From: Bacteroidales bacterium
GTDB lineage: Bacteria > Bacteroidota > Bacteroidia > Bacteroidales > JAQUTK01
DNA: 64,000 bases
Assembly: GCA_028709785.1 (NCBI GenBank)
Contig: JAQUTK010000001.1
Span: 1-64,000, forward strand
Direction: 5' to 3'
The translations under genes were made by a program, and so were the position numbers. The notes below the pieces were generated by a model. The model was not told where the DNA came from and made no database searches. It was given only the letters and a program-made list of their open reading frames with translations. Of the stretch, positions 19,147 to 27,556 are shown piece by piece (positions within the stretch are counted from its first letter, which is position 1; each line of letters starts with the position of its first letter).

Positions 19147-20034
19147 ATGGGACATAAATTACTTTCTTTTCTGCTGCTGACATTTGTTACGATCCAGTTT
19201 GCTCAGTCAGCCCCTACCAATAACGTGTATACTACCTATACCCGGAAACATGCTCCAATGGCGCAAGATCAAATGAGGCGATATAGTATTCCGGCTAGCA
19301 TCACGCTGGCTCAGGCCTTGTTGGAATCCGGTGCCGGTCGTGGACGGTTGGCTACAGCTGCTAATAATCACTTTGGAATTAAATGTCATGATTGGAAAGG
19401 CGCCAGTATTTTGCAGACTGATGATGCCATCAATGAGTGTTTTAGGAAATATGAGAATCCTTCGGAATCTTTTGAAGACCACTCGCTCTTCCTGACTAGA
19501 GGAGCAAGATACAGATTTCTTTTTGATCTGGATATCCGTGATTATAAAGGGTGGGCAAAAGGGTTGCAACGTGCCGGATATGCTACAGATCAGGGATATG
19601 CGAATAAGTTGATTAAACTGATTGAGGATTATCAGTTGTACCGATATGATAACTTAAAGAATGGTCGTGCCATTGCTTTCAGCGAGTCCACTTCTGTGCA
19701 CAACGTCTATCGTTCAAATGGAATTATCTATGTGATTGCCCGTCGGGGAGATACCTTTGAATCTATTGCAAAAGAATTTGATTTCAATAAAAAGAGGTTG
19801 GCCGACTACAACGAACTCCCCTATGATGCTCCTCTTTCCAAAGGAGATGTGGTCTATCTGGAGAAGAAACAGAAGAAAGCCGCAGAGAAGTTTCCTGCAC
19901 ATGAGATCCAGACCGGTGAATCAATGCACAGTATCTCTCAGATGTATGGTATCCGGATGAAGTATTTGTATAAGATAAATAAGAAGGATAAGGAGTATGT
20001 CCCGATGGAAGGGGATGTGCTTCGGTTGCGCTAA
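19147..20034 (+). CDS. Peptidoglycan hydrolase: glucosaminidase (GH73-like) domain with two LysM repeats
   Basis: The 295-residue protein has a signal peptide (to about FAQSA), a FlgJ/GH73-type glucosaminidase domain (about 30-165) with the catalytic Glu in ITLAQALLESGAGRG and the NNHFGIKC motif, then two LysM repeats (about 188-240 and 248-294). It should cleave N-acetylglucosaminyl bonds in the periplasmic wall, with LysM anchoring. It is divergent from cdd with a very short gap and ends in a strong bidirectional terminator. Confidence 0.92.
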   Translation: MGHKLLSFLLLTFVTIQFAQSAPTNNVYTTYTRKHAPMAQDQMRRYSIPASITLAQALLESGAGRGRLATAANNHFGIKCHDWKGASILQTDDAINECFRKYENPSESFEDHSLFLTRGARYRFLFDLDIRDYKGWAKGLQRAGYATDQGYANKLIKLIEDYQLYRYDNLKNGRAIAFSESTSVHNVYRSNGIIYVIARRGDTFESIAKEFDFNKKRLADYNELPYDAPLSKGDVVYLEKKQKKAAEKFPAHEIQTGESMHSISQMYGIRMKYLYKINKKDKEYVPMEGDVLRLR

Positions 20035-20039
20035 GAAAT

Positions 20040-20090
20040 ACTAAACCAAAGAGGCCCTTTCCGATTCGGGAAGGGCCTCTTTGGTTTAGT
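20040..20090. terminator. Strong bidirectional terminator
   Basis: 20-bp perfect stem (20040-20059 with 20071-20090), 11-base loop, T-run after it on the plus strand. The right arm contains the stop codon of the minus-strand GH43 gene (20086-20088), so both convergent genes share it. Confidence 0.88.
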
Positions 20091-21120
20091 ATTTTTCAAC
20101 GACTGGCCATTCATCCGCATCCCATGTGAGTGGCGCAATAATGAGTCGCGAACGTCCGTTGTTTTTCGCGTCATAGCCGTGGCAAACTATGTAATCAGTG
20201 CCGTCAAACGTATAAACCGCATTATGACCCACAGCGCTCCACTTCTCATTCCCTTGCATGAGTATGGTACTGCCGCCATTAACTAATGCCTTACCTTCCT
20301 TATCCAGATAGGGACCAGTTATGCTTTCCGAACGTCCGACAGCTACTTTGTATGTGCTTTTGAGTCCGCGACAACAATAATCAAGAGAGACAAAAAGGTA
20401 ATAATAGTTGCCATGTGTGAAGACAAACGGGGCTTCAATAGCTCCATCGCCGGCATTATTTTCGTCCAGGCTAAAGGTTCGCACCTGACGTGCCACAGTA
20501 TGCCATTCCTGCGGTTCAGCAAGTTTGGTCAGCGTTGCATCCAGTTTGACCATTTTAATACCTCCCCAAAAGGAACCAAAAAAGAGCCAGGCAGTTCCTT
20601 CCTTATCCAGGATGACATTCGGGTCGATTGTATTAAACAGATCACGTCCCGGTACGGAAGCGACAACTTTTCCGTGATCGGTCCATCTGAAGTCCGGACT
20701 GTTTGGATTTAGCGTCTTGTTGGTCGCTACACCGATTGCTGAACTGTTTTTCCCAAAGGAAGAGCAGGAGTAATAGAGATAATACATCCCCTTGTGAAAG
20801 AAGATATCCGGTGCCCAGGTGTGCCCGTTGTAGCCGGGCACTTCATTGATTGCCCATTGCGGTATCGGATTGAGCACATCCGGACAGCGATCCCATGTTT
20901 TCAGTTCTTTGGACGACCAGGCGGAGACACCTCTGCCGGTCATAAACAGATAATACGTATCCCCTTCCTTCGCCATGACCGGATCGTGTGCTCCCAGCAT
21001 CTCCGTAGAGATACTTTTGGGCGCATCTCCACCGGGTTGAGCAGAGGCCGGAATGATTGCAAAGAAGGATAGCAGAATAAATAAGAAAGAGTCACAAAAC
21101 CAACGTGTTTGAGTATTCAT
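20086..21120 (-). CDS. GH43-family arabinan endo-1,5-alpha-L-arabinosidase-like enzyme
   Basis: The five-bladed propeller signatures of GH43 are present: catalytic base in GAHDPVM (Asp), pKa-modulating Asp in NTIDPNVI, and catalytic acid in DGAIEAPFVF (Glu). WAPDIFF and SFWGGIKM are typical of the endo-arabinanase group. The 344-residue protein has a signal peptide (to about ASAQPGG). It likely attacks arabinan side chains of pectin; exact specificity is inferred from motifs. No Sus-type genes adjoin it. A TACTTTTG -7 element lies at 21152-21159. Confidence 0.87.
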   Translation of the reverse strand: MNTQTRWFCDSFLFILLSFFAIIPASAQPGGDAPKSISTEMLGAHDPVMAKEGDTYYLFMTGRGVSAWSSKELKTWDRCPDVLNPIPQWAINEVPGYNGHTWAPDIFFHKGMYYLYYSCSSFGKNSSAIGVATNKTLNPNSPDFRWTDHGKVVASVPGRDLFNTIDPNVILDKEGTAWLFFGSFWGGIKMVKLDATLTKLAEPQEWHTVARQVRTFSLDENNAGDGAIEAPFVFTHGNYYYLFVSLDYCCRGLKSTYKVAVGRSESITGPYLDKEGKALVNGGSTILMQGNEKWSAVGHNAVYTFDGTDYIVCHGYDAKNNGRSRLIIAPLTWDADEWPVVEKY

Positions 21121-21211
21121 CAGATTGAAATTTGAAGTGTAACAGAGACTTCAAAAGTATGTTTTTTTTATCAGAGTTTGAATAAAACTTTATGAAACCA
21201 TCGCTTTTATT

Positions 21212-21219
21212 TATCTTTG
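21212..21219 (+). promoter_or_regulatory. -7 element very close to the porin start codon
   Basis: TATCTTTG ends only 7 bases before the ATG at 21227, which would give a leader of a few bases or none. Confidence 0.45.
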
Positions 21220-21226
21220 CCGTCAA

Positions 21227-23323
21227 ATGAGACGAATTCTCCTCTTTTATATTCTGCAAATACTCTCAGTCGTAGTTGTATTTGGTCAGTCCGAAACACA
21301 GGAGTCCCCCTCCCGTGTAAAAGAAATGTCTCCTGTCGTTGCCGGTTCGTCCTCTTCCGACACACTGGCTGTCAGTAAAAAAAGCAAAACTGATTCGCTC
21401 TTTCAGGCAAAGAAGGCATTCGCTGATTCAGTCGCTGCAATGATGCCCAAAACAGCAAAGAGAGTCAGTGGTACAAATGATTCTCTTCGGAATAAGGGAC
21501 CGCATGCACGTGCCTGGCAGATTGATGAACGCTTTGGACGTCAGACAGCTGTGCCGGTAGATACCCTGGATCTTAATTTTCAGAACGAACGCTTAGTGGA
21601 GTCTAAAGATGTGGCGGTCAATTTTCTTGGTACTGTTGGAAGTCCTGCTGAAACTAAGATCTGGTTTAACAGAAAAGAGACGTCTCCTTTTATTTTTACT
21701 CATCCTTATGAATTTTACCTTTTACGTCCCGGCAATCTTAGCTACCTCAATACAAAATCACCCTTCACGATGCTTAAATACCATCGTGACCTCAACAAAC
21801 AGGATGGAGAAGAGCTTGTTGACGTTCTGTTTTCTACCAATGTGAATAAGAATCTGGCATTTGGAGCCGAATATAACCTTATCTACGGACGTGGTTATTA
21901 CGAAGCACAATCGACGAATCATGATCAGTTTGCTGCTTTTGCCAGTTATAATACCGACACCTACAAAGCACACTTATATATAGGTACCCGTTCGTTTCTG
22001 AACTATGAAAATGGCGGAATCTCAGACGACCGCTATATCACCAGTCCGCAGGAGATGTCCGGTGGTAAACGGGAGTTTGAACCCAAAAACATTCCCGTGA
22101 ACATGACGGATGCCTGGGTGCGTCTCTATGGAAATGTTGCTTTCCTGAATCATCAGTACAATGTCGGTTTTTACAAGATGGACGAAGACTCCCTTCAAAA
22201 AGAATTCGTTCCCGTTACCTCGTTCATTCATACGTTGAAATATGAAAGCTTTAATCGCCGCTATCTCAATAAGACGATACCGAAAGGCTTTTATCAGAAC
22301 ATATACCTGGATTCGTTACAATCTGATGATAAGACACAATACCATTCTTTCAAGAATACCTTTGCCATCTCCTTGCTTGAGGGGTTCAATAAATATACTC
22401 CCTTCGGACTCTCCGTGTTTCTGGAACATGACATGCGTGCCTATTCGATGATGGATAGTACCCTCACGGGCAATAAAGACGAAAATCTTTTTGCCACAAC
22501 CATCGGGGCCGAACTGGCACGACGAAAAAAAGGAGTGTTCACCTTTGATGTGCTTGGAGAAATGGGAGTAGCCGGCGAAGAGCTTGGCCGTGTCAAACTG
22601 GAAGGAAATCTGGGCACTACCTTCCGTATCGGGCGCGATACCGTACTGCTGGCGGCGTATGGATCTATAAAGAATCTGACACCGGAGTATTATCAGGAGC
22701 ACTATCACTCCAACCATTTCTATTGGGACAGGAGTTTGAAGAAAGAACAGCAGGTGCATTTTGGAGGCACATTCTCTTTACCAAACCGAGGCACCCAACT
22801 GAAAGTGGATGTGGAGAATCTCACCAATCATATCTATTTTAACAGCAATGCACTGGTTGATCAGTATACCGACAATGTACAGATTGTAGCCGCCCAACTC
22901 AATCAAAACTTCAAATTGGGAATCTTGCATCTCGATAATTCAGTGGTCTATCAGAAGAGCTCCAGCCAATCAGTAGTGCCCGTGCCGGAGATCAGTCTGT
23001 ATCACAATCTCTATCTTCAATCCAAAGCGTTCAATAAAGTGCTTGCTTTTCAGATCGGTGCCGATGTGCGTTATCATACCCGCTATTACGTACCTTCCTA
23101 TATGCCTGCTACCGGACAGTTTTATAATCAGAATCTGATGGAGACCGGTAATTATCCAATGGTCAATGTCTATGCCAATTTACATCTGAAGAACATGCGT
23201 TTCTATATGATGGCCTATCACATCAACAGTTCGGTAGGAAGTGCTGATTATTTCATTCAGCCACATTATCCGATGAACCCGTTCCATTTCAAGTTTGGAC
23301 TGGGGTGGAATTTCAACGATTAA
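21227..23323 (+). CDS. Putative outer-membrane porin (Porin_10 family)
   Basis: The 698-residue protein has a signal peptide (MRRILLFYILQILSVVVVFG), a Ser/Lys-rich linker (about 20-100), and then a long beta-barrel region of alternating strands (FGAEYNLIYGRGYYEAQ, AHLYIGTRSF, FRFYMMAYH) ending in an aromatic strand (FKFGLGWNFND). The layout agrees with the large Bacteroidota putative porins. Transported solutes are unknown. It stands alone between divergent GH43 and the convergent ATPase/DUF4435 pair, whose last gene overlaps its stop by 4 bases. Confidence 0.82.
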   Translation: MRRILLFYILQILSVVVVFGQSETQESPSRVKEMSPVVAGSSSSDTLAVSKKSKTDSLFQAKKAFADSVAAMMPKTAKRVSGTNDSLRNKGPHARAWQIDERFGRQTAVPVDTLDLNFQNERLVESKDVAVNFLGTVGSPAETKIWFNRKETSPFIFTHPYEFYLLRPGNLSYLNTKSPFTMLKYHRDLNKQDGEELVDVLFSTNVNKNLAFGAEYNLIYGRGYYEAQSTNHDQFAAFASYNTDTYKAHLYIGTRSFLNYENGGISDDRYITSPQEMSGGKREFEPKNIPVNMTDAWVRLYGNVAFLNHQYNVGFYKMDEDSLQKEFVPVTSFIHTLKYESFNRRYLNKTIPKGFYQNIYLDSLQSDDKTQYHSFKNTFAISLLEGFNKYTPFGLSVFLEHDMRAYSMMDSTLTGNKDENLFATTIGAELARRKKGVFTFDVLGEMGVAGEELGRVKLEGNLGTTFRIGRDTVLLAAYGSIKNLTPEYYQEHYHSNHFYWDRSLKKEQQVHFGGTFSLPNRGTQLKVDVENLTNHIYFNSNALVDQYTDNVQIVAAQLNQNFKLGILHLDNSVVYQKSSSQSVVPVPEISLYHNLYLQSKAFNKVLAFQIGADVRYHTRYYVPSYMPATGQFYNQNLMETGNYPMVNVYANLHLKNMRFYMMAYHINSSVGSADYFIQPHYPMNPFHFKFGLGWNFND

Positions 23324-24318
23324 TCCTTCTTTCCTTTCGATTGCTTATTAACCGGCTTCCTGTTCTGGAAAAAGAGTTTGATGTCATCCTCAATCCAGTT
23401 GATTTCCGGATAGGAAGAGTAGCGCAGATTGTCAACCAGCCCCCGTTTGATGGAATACGTAGAGTCAAAGAGATCATTGATTTCTTTTTTGCTGTCCAAT
23501 TCCTTTTTTCCTTCATTCAAAAGATTAGCACAGATATCACGTCCCAGTCTGCACAGCGAGTCAAAGATATTATGTCCTCTTATGAATAAGTAAGTGCGTT
23601 CGGGAAGCAACCCGATCGTCTTTAGCCGTTCCTTTAATGGTTCCAGATCTACGTCCGGATAATCTTTTTGAAGAGATCTGACTTTCGATCTTGCTCTCTG
23701 TTCGAGCCGTATCAGTTCCTTATCCACATATTCCCCCATCTCAGTAGTTGCATGTCCGGAAAAGAGCGACAGCATGGTGCGCAACTCCAGCTGACTGAAA
23801 ATCGTATCGTCTGTTTCCTGAAAATAGAGATGCCAGATAAACGGTTCGTACAACGCACGCGAATAACGGTCGATGAGATTATAGAAATCCACTTCGTGAT
23901 TCTCTTTGCCGCAGACATTCAGAATGACCTCATCCAGTCCTTCCGGCACACAATGGTGATTCTCAAACGAGTAGGTATAGGTTTGGAAAATAAAATGTTC
24001 AATGTCAATGTTCCGGCGACCTTCAAGTCTCCGGTAATCGCTGTCGATGCAGATGATGAACCGTTCATCGAGATAATCGCTGAAGTTGAGACAGTGACCG
24101 ACTCCCGTGGTATGGTTTCCTTGCGGACTTTTGGAATAAGTCATATACAATATTCTCCTCTCAGGAGCATATTTCTTAAATAACCTTCCCCAGAAATACT
24201 CATCCTCGTTTGCCTCCAAATGGGCGGCACAGTCAAAGCGAAGCATTCGAACCTGCCCTTTGATGTTTTCCGCCAGCTGTTGGTAAAACCGTTCTTTGTG
24301 ATATAAAGGACGCTTCAT
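23320..24318 (-). CDS. DUF4435 (Toprim-like) protein, AriB-like
   Basis: The 332-residue protein matches DUF4435. Toprim-type acidic residues are visible: LEANEDEYFW (Glu35, Asp39; equivalent to the E-G-x-x-D-E of Toprim nucleases) and IICIDSDYRR (Asp92, Asp94; the D-x-D motif). A basic, helical C-terminus follows. DUF4435 is the effector AriB of the PARIS anti-phage system, where it acts with an ABC-type ATPase, and here an ATPase gene lies immediately upstream. The ATG at 24318 is 1 base after that stop; an ATG at 24327 overlapping it is also possible. A core housekeeping role is the alternative. Confidence 0.8.
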   Translation of the reverse strand: MKRPLYHKERFYQQLAENIKGQVRMLRFDCAAHLEANEDEYFWGRLFKKYAPERRILYMTYSKSPQGNHTTGVGHCLNFSDYLDERFIICIDSDYRRLEGRRNIDIEHFIFQTYTYSFENHHCVPEGLDEVILNVCGKENHEVDFYNLIDRYSRALYEPFIWHLYFQETDDTIFSQLELRTMLSLFSGHATTEMGEYVDKELIRLEQRARSKVRSLQKDYPDVDLEPLKERLKTIGLLPERTYLFIRGHNIFDSLCRLGRDICANLLNEGKKELDSKKEINDLFDSTYSIKRGLVDNLRYSSYPEINWIEDDIKLFFQNRKPVNKQSKGKKD

Positions 24319-24319
24319 G

Positions 24320-25153
24320 TTACTCATCCGATAAGAGATCATCCAGATAAATCAGTTTATCTCCCCATCCCTTACCAAAAATGCTGGGAGAGTGAGAGGA
24401 AATGATTAACTGGGATTTAGGGTTTAGAGCTCTTATCTGATCGATCAATATGTATTGCCATTCAATATGCATGGATACTTCCGGCTCATCAAGCAGGATA
24501 ATCTGAGCTTTTTCATCCATCAATAAGATTTTAAACAAGATGATCAGCATCTGTTTTTCACCCGAAGAGAGAAAACTCAGAGGCACGATCCGTCCGTTGT
24601 CGTTAAATTGAACGATGCCACTGTTTGTATCAACTTCAATTACTTTGCCAGTGTTTTCAAACAAACGATCCACCAATGCGTAAAAGTTATGAATACGTTT
24701 GGCGATTTTGATTCCCTCCGGAGTTCCGGAGAGAGACTTCAAACGGTAGTCTGTAAAAGAAAAACGTCCACCATCGCCGGAGTAAACAGTAAGATCCAGT
24801 TCGGCATCCAAAGGACGTTCATTGACTCGAAGGACCCGTTGGTGCAACACAGGCAGATCCCAGGTGCTAACCGACAAATATGGTATTTCCGGATTTCCCG
24901 ATATCGTGATCTTCTTGTCTTTGTAGCTGATGGTTGTCTCTTTGAGTGTCATTGTCACAGACTCCAGATCCATATCCTCAAAGAGAACCGTATTATTGGT
25001 CAGCAGTGCCTTTATGATATGGATAAACGTACTCTTTCCGCACCCGTTAACACCTACCAGAATGTTTACATCTTCGTTGATCTTGTCCCAGATGAAGTTG
25101 TATTTACTCCATAGGTTGTGAATTTCCAGTTTCTGTATAATATTACCATCCAT
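24320..25153 (-). CDS. ABC/SMC-type AAA ATPase, AriA-like partner of DUF4435
   Basis: The 277-residue ATPase has Walker A GVNGCGKST (34-42), an ABC-signature-like LSSGEKQML (about 195), Walker B with D-E in IILLDEPEVSMH (about 219-230), and a switch His in ISSHSPS (about 253). The group is the AAA_15/AAA_21 (OLD-like) family. It is much shorter than typical AriA and has no long coiled-coil insertion, with only a short middle region. It is transcribed first, from TACCTTTG at 25175-25182, with DUF4435 next. Likely function: nucleotide-dependent sensor or regulator of the Toprim partner (inference). Confidence 0.85.
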   Translation of the reverse strand: MDGNIIQKLEIHNLWSKYNFIWDKINEDVNILVGVNGCGKSTFIHIIKALLTNNTVLFEDMDLESVTMTLKETTISYKDKKITISGNPEIPYLSVSTWDLPVLHQRVLRVNERPLDAELDLTVYSGDGGRFSFTDYRLKSLSGTPEGIKIAKRIHNFYALVDRLFENTGKVIEVDTNSGIVQFNDNGRIVPLSFLSSGEKQMLIILFKILLMDEKAQIILLDEPEVSMHIEWQYILIDQIRALNPKSQLIISSHSPSIFGKGWGDKLIYLDDLLSDE

Positions 25154-25174
25154 AATCGCCGGTATTTATTTGTC

Positions 25175-25182
25175 CAAAGGTA
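25175..25182 (-). promoter_or_regulatory. -7 element for the ATPase/DUF4435 pair
   Basis: TACCTTTG on the minus strand, 21 bases ahead of the ATG at 25153, indicating that the pair has its own promoter. Confidence 0.45.
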
Positions 25183-25222
25183 GTAATAATTAGAATTAAC
25201 AGGGAAGTACAACCAAGAAAAA

Positions 25223-25247
25223 ATCGCTCATACATTGTTCAAATGTA
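25223..25247 (+). repeat. Upstream copy of a 25-bp direct repeat flanking the BspA-like gene
   Basis: 25 bases beginning ATCGCTCATACATTGTTC match 27290-27314 at 24 of 25 positions. The downstream copy is the left arm of a terminator; this copy lacks the complementary right arm. Confidence 0.85.
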
Positions 25248-25307
25248 ACATCTTCTTGTTCTATTGGCTAATTTTGAACTTTTTAAGAGAATAAACAGGG
25301 TTAATGG

Positions 25308-25336
25308 TTGTTTGTGAATAAATATTTGTACTTTTG
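25308..25336 (+). promoter_or_regulatory. -33/-7 promoter for the BspA-like gene
   Basis: TTG (25308-25310), 18 bases, TACTTTTG (25329-25336), 29 bases ahead of the ATG. Confidence 0.6.
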
Positions 25337-25365
25337 CTAAATATAACCAAAAAAGTCATTTTACT

Positions 25366-27264
25366 ATGAAGAAACTAGTCGTTCTTTCCATCACTATGTT
25401 ATTCTCACTGGCAGCACAGGCATTGAATTTTACAGTTGATAATCTGAAGTACAGCACGAATACTGATGGTGTTTCAGTGTCTGTAAGTGGGTATGTAACA
25501 AAACTCGTCGGAAAGGTTGAGATTCCCTCTATTGTGACAGATGGTACGAAAAGCTATGCTGTTACTTCGATCGGCAATCGGGCTTTTTTTGATTGCAGCG
25601 GTCTTACTTCCATCACGCTTCCTTCCGGTGTCACTTCGATCGGCGGTTCTGCTTTTTATCTTTGCAGCGGTCTTACTTCGATCTCACTCCCTTCCAAAGT
25701 CACTTCGATTGGCAGTTCTGCTTTTTATAGATGCAGCGGTCTTACTTCCATCACGATTCCTTCCGGTGTCACTTCGATAGAATATGAGGCTTTTTCTGGT
25801 TGCAACGGTCTTACTTCCATCACGCTCCCTTCCGGTGTCACTTCGATCGGCGGTTCTGCTTTTTATTTTTGCAGCGGTCTTACTTCCATCACGCTTCCTT
25901 CCGGTGTCACTTCGATCGGTAGTTCTGCTTTTTCTAATTGCAGCGGTCTTACTTCGATTACGATCCCTTCCGGTGTCACTTCGATCGGCAGTTCTGCTTT
26001 TTTTTATTGCAGTGGTCTAAGATTTATAACATGTCTGGGTACTATTCCTGCATCTGTAGGCACAGATTGTTTTCAGTATGTAAATCAATCCCTTTGTATG
26101 CTTCTTGTGCCACCATCTGCCGTTACGGCTTATTCATCAGCAACAGGGTGGCTCGATTTTGAATATATATTTGAAGAAGGTACAGTTGTGGATTATGACG
26201 TGACATTACATGAAGCAGGGTCTTTATTGACTACGATAGGAATGGATAATCTGAAAAAAGTATCTAGTCTGACTATTACAGGGCCGATGAACGGTACGGA
26301 TATTCTGATTATCAGAACCAAGCTTCCACTGCTCCAAGTCTTGCATATGGAGAATGCTACGATCGTGAGCGGTGGGGTTGCTTATTATACTGATAATGTA
26401 AGTCACTTTACTGCTGACAATCAGATTGGAGAGAGTATGTTTTATAATATGCCATTGAAATCGGTGATAATACCTTCTGGTGTCACTTCGATTGGCGACA
26501 ATGCATTTTCAGGTTGCAGTTTACTTGCTTCAATCACGCTCCCTTCGGGTGTCACTTTGATAGGCGATAGGGCTTTTTATTATTGCAACAGCCTAACTTC
26601 GATCACAATCCCTTCGGGTGTCACTTTGATAGGCGATTGGGCTTTTTATGATTGCAGCAGCCTAACTTCGATCAGTCTCCCTTCCGGTGTTACTTCGATC
26701 GGCAGTAGCGCTTTTTCTAGTTGCCGTGGTCTTACTTCAATCACGCTCCCTTCCGGTGTTACTTCGATCGGCAGTAGCGCTTTTTCTAGTTGCCGTGGTC
26801 TTACTTCAATCACGCTCCCTTCTAGTGTCACTTCTATTGGCAGTGAAGTTTTTGCTGGTTGCAGTGGTCTGAAGGAAATTCACACCTTGAATCTAATCCC
26901 ACCCCCAGTGGCTAGTTCTGTTTTTTATTCCGTTGATAAGGTCTCATGCATCTTGTATGTACCTCAAGGCAAATATTTTGATTACTTCCTTGCGAGTGGT
27001 TGGGGCGATTTTAAAAATATTGTGGAGGAGAATGTGGCAGGAGAGGATCTTATCAAGCAGAATGCTACTCTGAAAGTCTATACCGCCACTGATGCCATTG
27101 TGATAGAAGGTGCGGAGTATGGTGAAGAAATCTCTGTTTGCACGGAATCCGGTGCTTTGATACAACGTTTCAATGCTGTGGATAATGTGATTCGGATTAC
27201 GGTTCCACAAAATGCGGTATATCTGATTAAGACTCCTTCTCAGACGGTGAAAGTTGCCCTGTAG
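25366..27264 (+). CDS. BspA-like leucine-rich-repeat surface protein
   Basis: The 632-residue protein has a signal peptide (MKKLVVLSITMLFSLAAQA) and two arrays of 23-residue TpLRR/LRR_5 repeats of the form LTSITLPSGVTSIGSSAFSN-x-CSG (about residues 62-222 and 368-505). Between them is an unrelated beta-rich linker with two copies of a C-x-LYVP closing motif. The C-terminus (about 565-632) looks like a short T9SS-type tail ending NAVYLIKTPSQTVKVAL. BspA-type proteins bind host matrix or other cells, but the ligand is unknown. The gene is flanked by a 25-bp direct repeat and contains a recent perfect 69-bp duplication. Confidence 0.88.
   Translation: MKKLVVLSITMLFSLAAQALNFTVDNLKYSTNTDGVSVSVSGYVTKLVGKVEIPSIVTDGTKSYAVTSIGNRAFFDCSGLTSITLPSGVTSIGGSAFYLCSGLTSISLPSKVTSIGSSAFYRCSGLTSITIPSGVTSIEYEAFSGCNGLTSITLPSGVTSIGGSAFYFCSGLTSITLPSGVTSIGSSAFSNCSGLTSITIPSGVTSIGSSAFFYCSGLRFITCLGTIPASVGTDCFQYVNQSLCMLLVPPSAVTAYSSATGWLDFEYIFEEGTVVDYDVTLHEAGSLLTTIGMDNLKKVSSLTITGPMNGTDILIIRTKLPLLQVLHMENATIVSGGVAYYTDNVSHFTADNQIGESMFYNMPLKSVIIPSGVTSIGDNAFSGCSLLASITLPSGVTLIGDRAFYYCNSLTSITIPSGVTLIGDWAFYDCSSLTSISLPSGVTSIGSSAFSSCRGLTSITLPSGVTSIGSSAFSSCRGLTSITLPSSVTSIGSEVFAGCSGLKEIHTLNLIPPPVASSVFYSVDKVSCILYVPQGKYFDYFLASGWGDFKNIVEENVAGEDLIKQNATLKVYTATDAIVIEGAEYGEEISVCTESGALIQRFNAVDNVIRITVPQNAVYLIKTPSQTVKVAL
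25606..26012 (+). repeat. First 69-bp tandem LRR array
   Basis: About six 69-bp units (23 codons each), diverged at a few positions, encoding TSITLPSGVTSIG-type repeats. Confidence 0.85.
26479..26871 (+). repeat. Second 69-bp tandem LRR array with two identical units
   Basis: Just under six 69-bp units. Units 26681-26749 and 26750-26818 are identical over all 69 bases, indicating recent slippage or unequal recombination that keeps the reading frame. Confidence 0.88.
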
Positions 27265-27286
27265 CTTTTTTATATAGTCCAAAAGC

Positions 27287-27325
27287 AAGATCGCTCATAC
27301 ATTGTTCAGATGTATGAGCGATCTT
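27287..27325. terminator. Bidirectional terminator between the BspA-like gene and tRNA-fMet
   Basis: Perfect 16-bp stem (27287-27302 with 27310-27325), 7-base loop, T-runs on both sides. Bases 27290-27314 are the downstream copy of the 25-bp direct repeat. Confidence 0.85.
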
Positions 27326-27330
27326 TTAAG

Positions 27331-27403
<73 letters not shown>

Positions 27404-27415
27404 ATATTATGAGTA

Positions 27416-27445
27416 CAAAGGTACGAAAAATATGTTGTAAAGCAA
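27416..27445 (-). promoter_or_regulatory. -33/-7 promoter for tRNA-fMet
   Basis: On the minus strand TTG (27443-27445), 19 bases, TACCTTTG (27416-27423). It has the same spacing and -7 element as the tRNA-Pro promoter. Confidence 0.7.
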
Positions 27446-27556
27446 ACTTTTTGGGTCTTAATTGTCGGAAACAAGTAAAAGTTTCTCCAGAGAGTGTTAT
27501 TACAGTGCGTTTTCCCAACAGTAATCAATCTGTTTTTGTACCTAATAATTGATTTT

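Noticed and set aside
19147-20034. Phage lysozyme or prophage remnant
   Set aside because: The GH73 plus two LysM layout with a signal peptide is a common chromosomal wall hydrolase, and no phage genes surround it.
25606-26871. Regular repeats as a CRISPR array
   Set aside because: Unit length of 69 bases is in frame and encodes LRRs; there are no unique spacers and no cas genes.
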